NCBI GenBank assembly: GCA_022750355.1
Contig: JAKIVW010000009.1
Location: forward strand, 1 to 27,868
From: Thermoplasmata archaeon
Lineage (GTDB): Archaea; Thermoplasmatota; Thermoplasmata; Lutacidiplasmatales; UBA184
Reading direction: 5' to 3'
Length of the DNA: 27,868 bases
Under the pieces are notes generated by a model. That model searched no databases. It was not told the origin of the DNA and saw nothing but the letters and a program-made list of their open reading frames with translations. A program made the translations under genes and the position numbers. Positions 7,454-14,441 of this stretch are shown one piece after another. How positions within the stretch are numbered: the first letter of the stretch is position 1; the number at the start of each line of letters is the position of its first letter.

Positions 7454-7460
7454 GTAAAAG
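7454..7460 (-). promoter_or_regulatory. TATA-like box of rnz-hutI
   Basis: TTTTACC on the minus strand is centred 27 bp from the ATG at 7430, implying a leaderless transcript. Confidence 0.5.
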
Positions 7461-7557
7461 GGCGTCGGACGGGTATCCTCCGCTTGGCCGGGCGGCTATG
7501 GGTCTGGTGGCACCCGAGGGGCAAAGAGCAAAAGGGGCGGTGGAGTCGGTCGCTCGA

Positions 7558-8745
7558 ATGGTTGACTGGGACCGCGTCGAACAGCTACGGTCGAAAGGCT
7601 GGGAGTGGGACGAAATCGCGGACGACCCGAAGGTCGCATTCACTGCCGATTCGGGCGCCGGCGATCCGGGCCGTGCGCTCCGCGTCCTCTACCATCGCCG
7701 CCGCTCCAAGAGTCCGACCAAATCCGAGCCCCAGAAGAAAGGACAGAAGAACGTCGATGCGTTCGAGTCCCGCTGGAGTCTCCTCCGAGTCGGCTACATC
7801 CTCGTCCCCATCTTCGTCGTCTGGTTCGTGGTGGCCTATCTGGCCCCATCGCCCGTCGGTTTGATCCTCCCGGCCATCCCGTACATCGCGCTCGGCCTCG
7901 CCGGCGTCGCGTTCCTCCTCATCTACGCACTCCTTCGGGCCGAACGGCGGTGGTCGAAGGTCTACCGCAATACGGTCATCGGCGGTGTCGTCCTCGGTCT
8001 CGTATTCACCGGCGTCGTCGGCCTGACCGGTTCTCTCGCCTTTGGATGCCCGTACCTCCCCCCCTCTACCTCCCTCTCGACCGAAGGGGGCCCGGGATGG
8101 ACCCACGGCAACATCGCCCCGTGGCAGGACGGCGGGAAGGTCGTCGTCTACTTCTATGGCGCCACGTGGTGCCCGTACTGCTCCGCGGGAAGTTGGACGA
8201 TTTACAAAGCCCTCGCTGAGTACGGGGTGCTCAGCCCAAGCCCTCCGACTTTGGATTTCTCGTATCTTCACGACGTTTACCCCGGTACTCCCGAAGTTGT
8301 GCTGGCCAGCACTCAGGTCACGGGTGCGAATGTCACATTCCAAGTGAGCGAGGACACTTCCGGCAACGAGGGCAGCTTCCCGGGCACGAGCAACTGTTAC
8401 CAAGCCGCCTACGTCGGTGCTTACTCCGGAAGCGCAATTCCGTTCTTGGTGATCAACGGGCAGTGGATCCACGCCGGGACCCCCATCATTAACCCCCAAA
8501 CCTTGTCGAATTTTACTTACTCGACGACCGGAGGCACCGGCGCACAGACCGTCCTCAATCAGATCCAGTCGGAGAGTGGGGTGGCTTGGGACGCCGTGAG
8601 TACCCAGGCTTATTGGATCATGGCGATGATCGCCCGCTCTTGCGGAGTGACCAACGCCTCAGGTGTTGCGTATCTCGCGGCCCAATATCACTGGACTGTC
8701 GCGACGAAAGCGGCCGTCACGAACGACCTCGCCCAGATTGCGTAG
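7558..8745 (+). CDS. Membrane-anchored thioredoxin-fold protein (DUF929-like) with N-terminal cytoplasmic domain
   Basis: This 395-residue protein probably exchanges disulfides outside the membrane. Residues 1-55 form a charged cytoplasmic domain (WDRVEQLRSKGWEWDEIADDP) that looks like a small helical, HTH-type unit. A Lys-rich linker follows, then about three membrane spans (roughly 79-95, 101-125 and 139-163). The rest is extracytoplasmic: a thioredoxin fold with VVVYFYGATWC205PYC208, a proline in SAIPFLVINGQW (P295) where the cis-proline belongs, and extra Cys (C164, C280, C362). Thr/Ser/Asn content rises in this part, as in exported archaeal proteins. ATG 7558 is supported by an A-rich element 27 bp upstream; an upstream extension would be anti-sense to the RNase Z promoter. 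A VKOR homologue begins 4 nt after the stop. Confidence 0.85.
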   Translation: MVDWDRVEQLRSKGWEWDEIADDPKVAFTADSGAGDPGRALRVLYHRRRSKSPTKSEPQKKGQKNVDAFESRWSLLRVGYILVPIFVVWFVVAYLAPSPVGLILPAIPYIALGLAGVAFLLIYALLRAERRWSKVYRNTVIGGVVLGLVFTGVVGLTGSLAFGCPYLPPSTSLSTEGGPGWTHGNIAPWQDGGKVVVYFYGATWCPYCSAGSWTIYKALAEYGVLSPSPPTLDFSYLHDVYPGTPEVVLASTQVTGANVTFQVSEDTSGNEGSFPGTSNCYQAAYVGAYSGSAIPFLVINGQWIHAGTPIINPQTLSNFTYSTTGGTGAQTVLNQIQSESGVAWDAVSTQAYWIMAMIARSCGVTNASGVAYLAAQYHWTVATKAAVTNDLAQIA

Positions 8746-8749
8746 GCCG

Positions 8750-9223
8750 ATGCGGACCCGCACGTTCCGGTCCCTGGTCTACTTCGGCGGCGGGTTCGGC
8801 CTGATCGCCTCGTTCTACGCCGCGGCCGAGATCGTGGATGCCGAACTCAGCAAAGCGTGCTCCTTCAATCAGTACTTCTCTTGCGCCACGATCCTCGAGA
8901 GTGGAAAGACGACGACCCTTGGAATTCCGGACTATGCGTGGGGCATCGTCGGCTTCGTCGCCATCCTCGTCCTGGGTGTCCTCGCGGAACAGCGGCGTCG
9001 GGACGCACGGTTCACGTACCTCCTGCTCGGGCTGACGACCGCGGGAGTGGCCCTCTCGCTCTATCTGCTCTACATCGAGGTGGTCGAAATCGGGGGGATC
9101 TGCCCCGTCTGTGTGACCGCCTATTTCTTCGGCTGGCTGGCGTGGGGCGGGGCCATCGGACTCGCGCTCCGGGCCTACCGACGAGAACATCGGGCGTCGG
9201 ATGGGGCCGGTACGGCGGCGTAG
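8750..9223 (+). CDS. VKOR family disulfide bond-forming oxidase
   Basis: This is a 157-residue four-span membrane protein of the vitamin K epoxide reductase family. In prokaryotes this family passes electrons from thioredoxin-like partners to quinone, making new disulfides outside the membrane. All key residues are visible: loop cysteines C37 and C45 eight residues apart, S51 six residues after the second, and the active-site pair C118-P-V-C121 near the last span. The same spacings are known for human VKORC1 (C43, C51, S57, CxxC). The gene starts 4 nt after the thioredoxin-fold membrane protein, its likely direct redox partner. A basic tail (RAYRREHRASDG) marks the cytoplasmic end. Confidence 0.93.
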   Translation: MRTRTFRSLVYFGGGFGLIASFYAAAEIVDAELSKACSFNQYFSCATILESGKTTTLGIPDYAWGIVGFVAILVLGVLAEQRRRDARFTYLLLGLTTAGVALSLYLLYIEVVEIGGICPVCVTAYFFGWLAWGGAIGLALRAYRREHRASDGAGTAA

Positions 9224-9287
9224 GCGCTACCCAACCGAGGGGCCACCGTTCTCTCTCGACCGGGGGCCGAAATCGAGGTGGCCCGGG

Positions 9288-9294
9288 TTATATA
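9288..9294 (+). promoter_or_regulatory. TATA box of the atpK-E-C unit
   Basis: TTATATA, the clearest TATA box in the window, is centred 37 bp before the atpK ATG and predicts a leader of about 10 nt. It gives the proteolipid gene its own strong promoter. Confidence 0.65.
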
Positions 9295-9327
9295 CCGGAC
9301 CTTTCTCGGCCGCCCGGGTCGTCCTCT

Positions 9328-9546
9328 ATGGTAGATGCGTACGCCACGCTTGCAGCCGGGATCGCCATTGCCGGTGGGTTGATCGGAACGGGTATGGCCC
9401 AGTCCGGAATCGGCGCCGCCGGGATGGGGATTTACGCCGAGAAGCCGCAACTGTTCGGTAAGGTCCTGTTCTTCTTCGTGATTCCCGAGACGCTCTGGAT
9501 CATCGGATTCGTGCTGGGGTACATCCTGCTCACGGGCATTCTCTAG
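9328..9546 (+). CDS. atpK: A-type ATP synthase subunit K (proteolipid, c-ring)
   Basis: This is the rotor ring subunit that carries the coupling ion through the membrane. It has 72 residues and forms a single hairpin: TM1 about 7-34, a polar loop YAEKPQLFGK, and TM2 about 45-70. The ion-binding glutamate is E54 in VIPETLWIIG. T21-x3-Q25 in TM1 together with E54-T55 in TM2 match the (P/S/T)xxxQ plus ET/S pattern described for Na+-binding archaeal c subunits. First gene of K-E-C; E follows after 12 nt. The unit lacks H and I before it and F-A-B-D after it, which are on the other strand. Confidence 0.93.
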   Translation: MVDAYATLAAGIAIAGGLIGTGMAQSGIGAAGMGIYAEKPQLFGKVLFFFVIPETLWIIGFVLGYILLTGIL

Positions 9547-9558
9547 AGAGCATCCCCG

Positions 9559-10110
9559 ATGACCCTCGAGCTGCTCGTCGCCGAGATCCGGGCCCGCGGG
9601 GAGCGGGAGCTCGCTACGGAATCCCAGAAATTCGAGGCGGAGAAAGCACGCCTCCTCGCCGACCGCACCCAGCGGGCCACCTCCCTCCAGAATGACCTCC
9701 GCACCCGCGCGGAAGCCGAGTCCCGCCGCGAGCGGGCCCAACGGGTCGCGGCGGCCCGGATGCAATCCCGAAAGCTCGAGTACGAGGCCCAGGAGCGGGC
9801 GATGAACGATTCGCTCGGAGCGGTGCGCACTCTGCTGGCCCGGTTCACGGAAGGCGACGAGTATCCGGAGGCGCTCCGCCGAATGTATGCGGTGGCCACG
9901 GACGAACTCGGGAAGGAGTTGCGCGTCTCCGGTCGGTCGGAAGATGCGGCCCTGCTCAAATCGCTCGCCGGCCGCTCCTTCGATCCCACGCCCGCCCCGA
10001 TCCTCGGCGGGCTGATCGCCGAGACCACGGACGGCGCACGGCGACTCACGCTCAGCTTCGATGAGCTCCTCCGACTTCGAGAAGATCGCGTCCGATCCCT
10101 CCTCGCGTAG
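9559..10110 (+). CDS. atpE: A-type ATP synthase subunit E (peripheral stalk)
   Basis: This is a peripheral stalk subunit that pairs with H and holds the A3B3 head still. It has 183 residues, the family's usual size. The N-terminal half (about 1-95) is one long charged helix rich in Arg, Glu and Ala, suited to a coiled coil with H. The C-terminal part (about 100-183) is the globular domain that contacts the head, containing ILGGLIAETTDGARRLTLSFDELL, which resembles the GGxxxxxxxGxxxxxNTFExRL segment of the family. It lies 12 nt after atpK and 13 nt before the preferred atpC start. Confidence 0.9.
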   Translation: MTLELLVAEIRARGERELATESQKFEAEKARLLADRTQRATSLQNDLRTRAEAESRRERAQRVAAARMQSRKLEYEAQERAMNDSLGAVRTLLARFTEGDEYPEALRRMYAVATDELGKELRVSGRSEDAALLKSLAGRSFDPTPAPILGGLIAETTDGARRLTLSFDELLRLREDRVRSLLA

Positions 10111-10123
10111 GACGAGGGCGGGT

Positions 10124-11200
10124 ATGGCCGGTTCTCCGTACGCGAGCGCGCTGGGCCGGTTCAAGGCGCTCCAACCGACCCTCCTTCCCGCGGACGCATA
10201 TCCGCCGCTCGTCCGAGCGAAGGACCTCTCGGAGATCCTGAAGCTGTTGGAGCCCACTCCGTACGGCCCGGAGATCGCGCAGGCCGGGGCGACCTACCAG
10301 GGCTCGGCCGCCGTCGAGGTGGCGGTCAATCGCCTGTTCGTTCACCGGCAGCATCTGCTTCTCGAGTCCGCGTCCTTCGCCGGAAAGCCGCTCATCGAAG
10401 CCTACCTGCGTCGGTGGGACATCGAGAACATCGGGCTCGTCCTCTCGGCCAAGTCCGAAGGACGGTCCGTCTCGCAGACCGAGTCGTTCCTCGTCTCGAG
10501 CCGGGAGATTCCGGCGGGCCTGTTCGCGGGCGCGATGGGGTTGGACGACTTCCGCGCGCTCCTGGCGCTTCCCAACGCCGAAGCGGTCGCGACCCAACTC
10601 GTTCGGTTCGGCTACGGGGCGGTCCTCCTGCCGCTGCTGGACACCTACTCCAAGACCCGGGACATCTTCCCCCTCCTCGCCGCCCTCCAGCGCGAGTATT
10701 ACGCGCGGGTCCTGGAAGCGTCGAAGTTCTTCCAGGGCGACGAGTGGGTGATCCGCGAGTTCCTCCGCTCGGAGATCGACCTCAAGAACGTCCTGCTTCT
10801 CCTCAAGGGAAAGGCGGCCTCGCTCCCGGTGGAGACGGTCCTCGAGCGGTTCCTGGACGGAGGTGACTTCGCCCGGGACCGGGTCGCCGACCTGTACAAC
10901 GTCCGCGACGTCCCGGAGCTCGTGGCGCAGCTCGAAGGACGCTACCCGGTCCTCAAGGACGTGCTCGACCGGTACACGGCCGAGAAGAGCCTGGTGCCGT
11001 TCGAGATCGCGCTCACCCGGGATCGGACGGTCCGGGAGTTGAAGCGGCTCCGCAGTTTCCCGCTCTCGATCTCCATCCTGTTCACGTTCCTCACGCTCGC
11101 CGAGATCGAGCGCGCCGACCTGCGGAAGATCATCTACGGGAAGCTCTACGGGATCGCGCCGGACGAGCTCGAACGCTCGCTCGTGCTCCCGCAGGCCTAG
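10124..11200 (+). CDS. atpC: A-type ATP synthase subunit C (central stalk socket, V-ATPase d homologue)
   Basis: This 358-residue funnel-shaped subunit sits on the proteolipid ring and joins it to the D-F shaft. It is all helical with the repeated pattern of the family: YASALGRFKALQPTLLP at the N-terminus, then YLRRWDIENIGLVL and REFLRSEIDLKNVLLLLKGK, the pair of similar segments seen in d/C subunits. ATG 10124 is preferred over ATG 10061. It starts right at the conserved MAGSPYASALGRFK, leaves 13 nt after the atpE stop, and avoids a 50-nt overlap. Length with this start fits family values near 350. The gene ends 27 bp from the end of atpI, which converges on it. Confidence 0.92.
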   Translation: MAGSPYASALGRFKALQPTLLPADAYPPLVRAKDLSEILKLLEPTPYGPEIAQAGATYQGSAAVEVAVNRLFVHRQHLLLESASFAGKPLIEAYLRRWDIENIGLVLSAKSEGRSVSQTESFLVSSREIPAGLFAGAMGLDDFRALLALPNAEAVATQLVRFGYGAVLLPLLDTYSKTRDIFPLLAALQREYYARVLEASKFFQGDEWVIREFLRSEIDLKNVLLLLKGKAASLPVETVLERFLDGGDFARDRVADLYNVRDVPELVAQLEGRYPVLKDVLDRYTAEKSLVPFEIALTRDRTVRELKRLRSFPLSISILFTFLTLAEIERADLRKIIYGKLYGIAPDELERSLVLPQA

Positions 11201-11215
11201 GCCGGAACTCCGGCC
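11200..11215. terminator. Palindromic hairpin between convergent atpC and atpI
   Basis: GGCCGG at 11200-11205 pairs with CCGGCC at 11210-11215 around AACT, in the 27-bp gap between two convergent stop codons. It could act in both directions. No T-run follows, so the terminator call is tentative. A second short palindrome, GGCCTAGGCC, overlaps it at 11194-11203. Confidence 0.4.
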
Positions 11216-11227
11216 ATCGCCCCGCGC

Positions 11228-13222
11228 TTACGTGGGGTTCGGGCCCTCGAGGAGCGGCCCGGCCGCGTCGGGCGACTCGGCCCGGGTGTGCGTTCGCTTC
11301 GAACCGAACGGCAGGAACGGCCGACCGTTCCCCTCGTAGAACTTCGAGAAGTACTCGACGAAGATCAGCCGCGCTCCCTGGATCCCGGGCTCGAACACCC
11401 CGAGGATGAGGTTGAACATCTGGCCGACCACGAGGATGAGGGCGCCGATGGCGATGTAGACGATGTGGAGCGCGACCGACGAGGACGACCCGACGAACAT
11501 CCCGTAGGTGACCGTGTTGATGACGAGCGCGAGGATGACGCTCGCCAGCAGGATCCCGACCAACCGGAGGTAGGAGAGGATGTGGCTCACGATCTCGGTG
11601 AGGGCCATGAGCCCTTGGGCCCCTTCGCCCGCGATGATGAGGCCGAGGCCCCCCAGGAGACCCCCGACCGCGAGGTCCGAAATGGGGTGCATGATCGAGA
11701 ACGCCTTGTAGATGGTCAGCAGGCCGAACCCGGCGACACCCCAGGCGAACGTGATCCCGCCGATCTTGGCGATCAGTTCGCGGCGGTGGTGGTGGTAGTA
11801 GGCTTTCAGCGCCCCGAGCGCGAAGCCGAGGGTCACCATGCCGAGCCCGATGAAGCCCGCCAAGAGGAGGAGCTTGGACGCCGAGTGTAGCGGGTCGAAC
11901 AGTCCGGTGTAGAACGGAAGTCGGGCTCCGAAGTAGGCGTTGAAGGCGACCCCCAGGGCGATCCCGAGCAGGCACCCGGGCAGGAGGGTCCGGGCGAGCA
12001 GTTGCATGCCCTTGGCCCCCATGATCATCGTCACGAATCCGCGGATCGAACCCGGGACGTGTTGACCGCCGGGGAAGCCGGCGATCATCCAGAGGCAGAT
12101 CCCGAGGATGACGATCCCATACCCGGCGTCGCCGAGCATGAGGCCGAAGAAGAGCGGGAACGCGAGGGCGAAGATCCAGGTCGGGTCGAACTCGCTGGAC
12201 TGGGGGAGCGAGTAGAATTTGATGAAGAACTCATACCAGCGCACTCCGGGGGGATTGTCCATCAGCGTGGGCGGTTCTTCCGAGGTCGGGATCCGGGAGA
12301 TGTCGATCCGGTCCCCGACGCGCTGGCGAAGCGCATTCTCGAGGGCGGCGTAGTTCCGCTGGGGGACCCACCCCTCCAGCGCGAAGGTGTACCGACCGGC
12401 GCCCATGCGCGTCCAGGCTTCGAACTTGCGGTTCTCGATCGTGAACGCCTCTTCGAGGGAGGCGACCCGAGGGTACCACGCCTGGGCGATCGCGTCCAGC
12501 CGCGCCCGGATCTGGGTGAGTCGGAGTTCGAGCGCGTCGTGCCGAGCGGTCAACTTCGGCAGCTCGGCATCGATCGTCCCGTCGAGCGCCGGGATGCCGG
12601 CCAGATGGACCCCGCCCTGTTGTGCGATGCGGCTCACGGCGTCAGCCTCCTCCTGCGGAACCGCGAGGAGGAACCGGACGGACTCCTTGTCGCGGGGGCC
12701 GGGCACAAAGGCGGACTCCCCGAGAGCGTTCACCTCCCCTTGGAGCTTGGCGAACGCCTCCGGCGAGGAATCCCCGAAGAAGGCGAGCAGGCGGGCCGAA
12801 CGGAGGAGGCGGAGCGGGGCGGTGTAGTACCGGTGTCGCTCCAGGAGTTGCCGGGTGGTCGTGACGTCGCGCCCCTCGGTGATGAGGGTATCTTCCTCCC
12901 GCTTGAGCTCGAGCACTTCGGCGTCGATCGACACGGAGGCGGCGGCCGTGAGGACCGCGTCCAGCGAGGGAAAGACCGCCGGGGTCCCGGTGGGGATGGC
13001 GGGAAGGGATGCCTTCAAGGTACGGAATCGCAAGAGTCCGTCGGAGACTTGGCGCTGGAGTTCCCCGCCGTGCTCCGGTTCCAACAGCTCGAGCGCTTCC
13101 TTGCGGAGCGGCTCGATCTGGATGACGCCCCGGTCGTGGAGAAGGGCGACGACGGTCTCCCGGTCGGTCTTGAGACCGAGGAGGCCGACCTTGACCATCG
13201 GGACGGGACGCAGGAAGCCCAC
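11228..13222 (-). CDS. atpI: A-type ATP synthase subunit I (membrane stator, a-subunit)
   Basis: This stator subunit contains the two ion half-channels and anchors the peripheral stalks. It has 664 residues. The N-terminal half (about 1-340) is the soluble arm of mixed alpha/beta and long helices. The C-terminal half has about seven to eight spans. Conserved features are FFGLMLGDAGYG (359-369), EGAQGLMALTEIVSHILSYLRLVG with the essential arginine R553, and the EPGIQGARLIFVEYFSKFYEGNGRPFLPF end. GTG 13222 is chosen because members usually have about eight residues before the M-x-K-V strand; ATG 13198 is the alternative. It starts 3 nt after atpH. The short acidic/proline tail after the last motif is an extra. 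Confidence 0.94.
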   Translation of the reverse strand: MGFLRPVPMVKVGLLGLKTDRETVVALLHDRGVIQIEPLRKEALELLEPEHGGELQRQVSDGLLRFRTLKASLPAIPTGTPAVFPSLDAVLTAAASVSIDAEVLELKREEDTLITEGRDVTTTRQLLERHRYYTAPLRLLRSARLLAFFGDSSPEAFAKLQGEVNALGESAFVPGPRDKESVRFLLAVPQEEADAVSRIAQQGGVHLAGIPALDGTIDAELPKLTARHDALELRLTQIRARLDAIAQAWYPRVASLEEAFTIENRKFEAWTRMGAGRYTFALEGWVPQRNYAALENALRQRVGDRIDISRIPTSEEPPTLMDNPPGVRWYEFFIKFYSLPQSSEFDPTWIFALAFPLFFGLMLGDAGYGIVILGICLWMIAGFPGGQHVPGSIRGFVTMIMGAKGMQLLARTLLPGCLLGIALGVAFNAYFGARLPFYTGLFDPLHSASKLLLLAGFIGLGMVTLGFALGALKAYYHHHRRELIAKIGGITFAWGVAGFGLLTIYKAFSIMHPISDLAVGGLLGGLGLIIAGEGAQGLMALTEIVSHILSYLRLVGILLASVILALVINTVTYGMFVGSSSSVALHIVYIAIGALILVVGQMFNLILGVFEPGIQGARLIFVEYFSKFYEGNGRPFLPFGSKRTHTRAESPDAAGPLLEGPNPT

Positions 13223-13225
13223 CGT

Positions 13226-13600
13226 CTACGCTCCGGGTCGCTTTCCCGTGGGGCGGAACTCGGCGAGGATCGCCGTGAGGATCGGTTCCTTCTGGGCCGA
13301 GAGCTGGGCCGGGGTCTTTCCCCGGATCTCGTCGGCGCGCGCGGTGCCGCTGGCCACGATCGCCTTCGCCTCCGCGTCGCCTTCCCGTTGGGCCGTCGCG
13401 AGCAGCGTCTCCCGCTCCCGCTCGGCGTCGGCGCGGGCCCGGAGGACGAAGCTCTCGCTCTCGCGGGAGAACTCCTCCAGGGCGACCTTCACCTTCGCGC
13501 GGAGCTCGGCGACCTTCTTCTCCAGCTCCGCCTCCGTGGTCGTCACGTGCTTGATCGGCTCGAGGGAATCGCCCGGTGCGGCCGCAGTTTCGCTCGACAT
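13226..13600 (-). CDS. atpH: A-type ATP synthase subunit H (peripheral stalk)
   Basis: This 124-residue protein is nearly all one long charged helix (about 20-95), with heptad-like Leu/Val/Ala spacing and many Arg, Glu and Lys, as expected of the peripheral stalk subunit that coils with E. Identification is by composition, length and position before subunit I; stalk subunits have little conserved sequence. The first 18 residues are a loose Ser/Ala/Pro tail and the end (AEFRPTGKRPGA) is basic. It begins 2 nt after the stop of the small membrane protein and ends 3 nt before atpI, so it is clearly part of the same transcript. Confidence 0.82.
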   Translation of the reverse strand: MSSETAAAPGDSLEPIKHVTTTEAELEKKVAELRAKVKVALEEFSRESESFVLRARADAERERETLLATAQREGDAEAKAIVASGTARADEIRGKTPAQLSAQKEPILTAILAEFRPTGKRPGA

Positions 13601-13602
13601 GA

Positions 13603-13782
13603 TCAGATCGTGTGGGTCAGATAGAGGAGGTAGAGGAGGGCGGCTACGGCGCCGATGCGCGCCGCCCAGAGGAGTCGAAAACCGCGGAGGTAGCGCAGGA
13701 CGCGCTCGGGATGGTTCGCGATCGCCGCGGCGGGCGCGGGGGTCGCGATCCCGTAAGCACCGGAGAGGTTCAGCTTAGGCAC
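13603..13782 (-). CDS. 59-residue single-span membrane protein inside the ATP synthase operon
   Basis: Between the ends of atpD and atpH there is a 59-residue frame with a GTG start that overlaps the atpD stop by 8 nt (GTGCCTAA); it stops 2 nt before the atpH ATG. It has an Ala/Pro-rich N-terminus (MPKLNLSGAYGIATPAPAAA), a basic stretch HPERVLRYLRGFR (24-36) and one membrane helix (about 37-57, LLWAARIGAVAALLYLLYL). The positive-inside rule puts the N-terminus in the cytoplasm. The tight fit between two synthase genes argues that it is translated, and perhaps an accessory subunit near the stator. I know of no matching subunit in the usual H-I-K-E-C-F-A-B-D set. Confidence 0.65.
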   Translation of the reverse strand: MPKLNLSGAYGIATPAPAAAIANHPERVLRYLRGFRLLWAARIGAVAALLYLLYLTHTI

Positions 13783-14413
13783 CGGCGGCCTCCGCTTGCT
13801 CCATCTTCCGCTTGACGGTCTTGAGCATACTGAACGAGTCTCGCTCGAGCTCGTCGAACCGGAACTTGATCATCCGCACGGTCGCTTGGAGCCGCGGGAT
13901 CAGCACGTTCTCGATCGCGCTCGCGCGTCGCTTGGTCTTCTCGATCTCCTTCAGGAGGCGCCGCAAGGCGTTCTCCTTCTCGGCGATGTCGAGGATGACC
14001 TGGTAGATGCCCTGGAAATGCCCGATCGACTCTCCGATGGAAGTGGGGAGGTCCAGCAGCGCCGCCGGAGGGACGGGGGCGTAGTTCCCCGAGTCCACGC
14101 GGGGCGTGCGGACGCCCATGACGTTCTTCGTCGTGACGTTCACTCGGGCGAGTTCGGGGAGGAGCATCGACACGTTCTCGAGTCGGGTCGGGCCTTCCAG
14201 CATCTCGGCCTGGCGAATCGAGGAATACCCCCGAACGATCTTCAGCTGGAGATTTCCTCGGAGCTCGAGGGCCTGCCGACTGAGCTGGAAGAACTCCGCG
14301 ATGAGGGCGGACCGCTTGAGTTTCATCAGGTTGAGCCCCTTTCGGGCGAGCACGATCCGCCGACGAGTCCGGAGCAGCTCCAGGCGGGTCGGTCGAACCT
14401 CTTCGCCCACCAT
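13775..14413 (-). CDS. atpD: A-type ATP synthase subunit D (central rotor shaft)
   Basis: This 212-residue protein forms the shaft turning inside the A3B3 head. The N-terminal helix is the clear family mark: RPTRLELLRTRRRIVLARKGLNLMKLKRSAL (residues 7-37, quoted only in part by its P-T-R-x-E-L-x-x-L-R and G-x-x-L-L/M-K-x-K-R elements). The middle is the globular part (about 75-130) and the C-terminal helix includes NALRRLLKEIEKTKRRASAI, where the family has conserved Lys/Arg and N-A-L. Conserved length. It starts 28 nt after the atpB stop and its end overlaps the start of the 59-residue membrane protein. Confidence 0.94.
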   Translation of the reverse strand: MVGEEVRPTRLELLRTRRRIVLARKGLNLMKLKRSALIAEFFQLSRQALELRGNLQLKIVRGYSSIRQAEMLEGPTRLENVSMLLPELARVNVTTKNVMGVRTPRVDSGNYAPVPPAALLDLPTSIGESIGHFQGIYQVILDIAEKENALRRLLKEIEKTKRRASAIENVLIPRLQATVRMIKFRFDELERDSFSMLKTVKRKMEQAEAAGA

Positions 14414-14441
14414 CGGAATCTCCCGGTGCCGTCCGACCGCG

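Noticed and set aside
12002..13624. 540-codon open frame on the plus strand opposite atpI and atpH
   Set aside because: Low-complexity Arg/Glu/Gly-rich translation with no motif, while the minus strand codes clearly conserved ATP synthase subunits.
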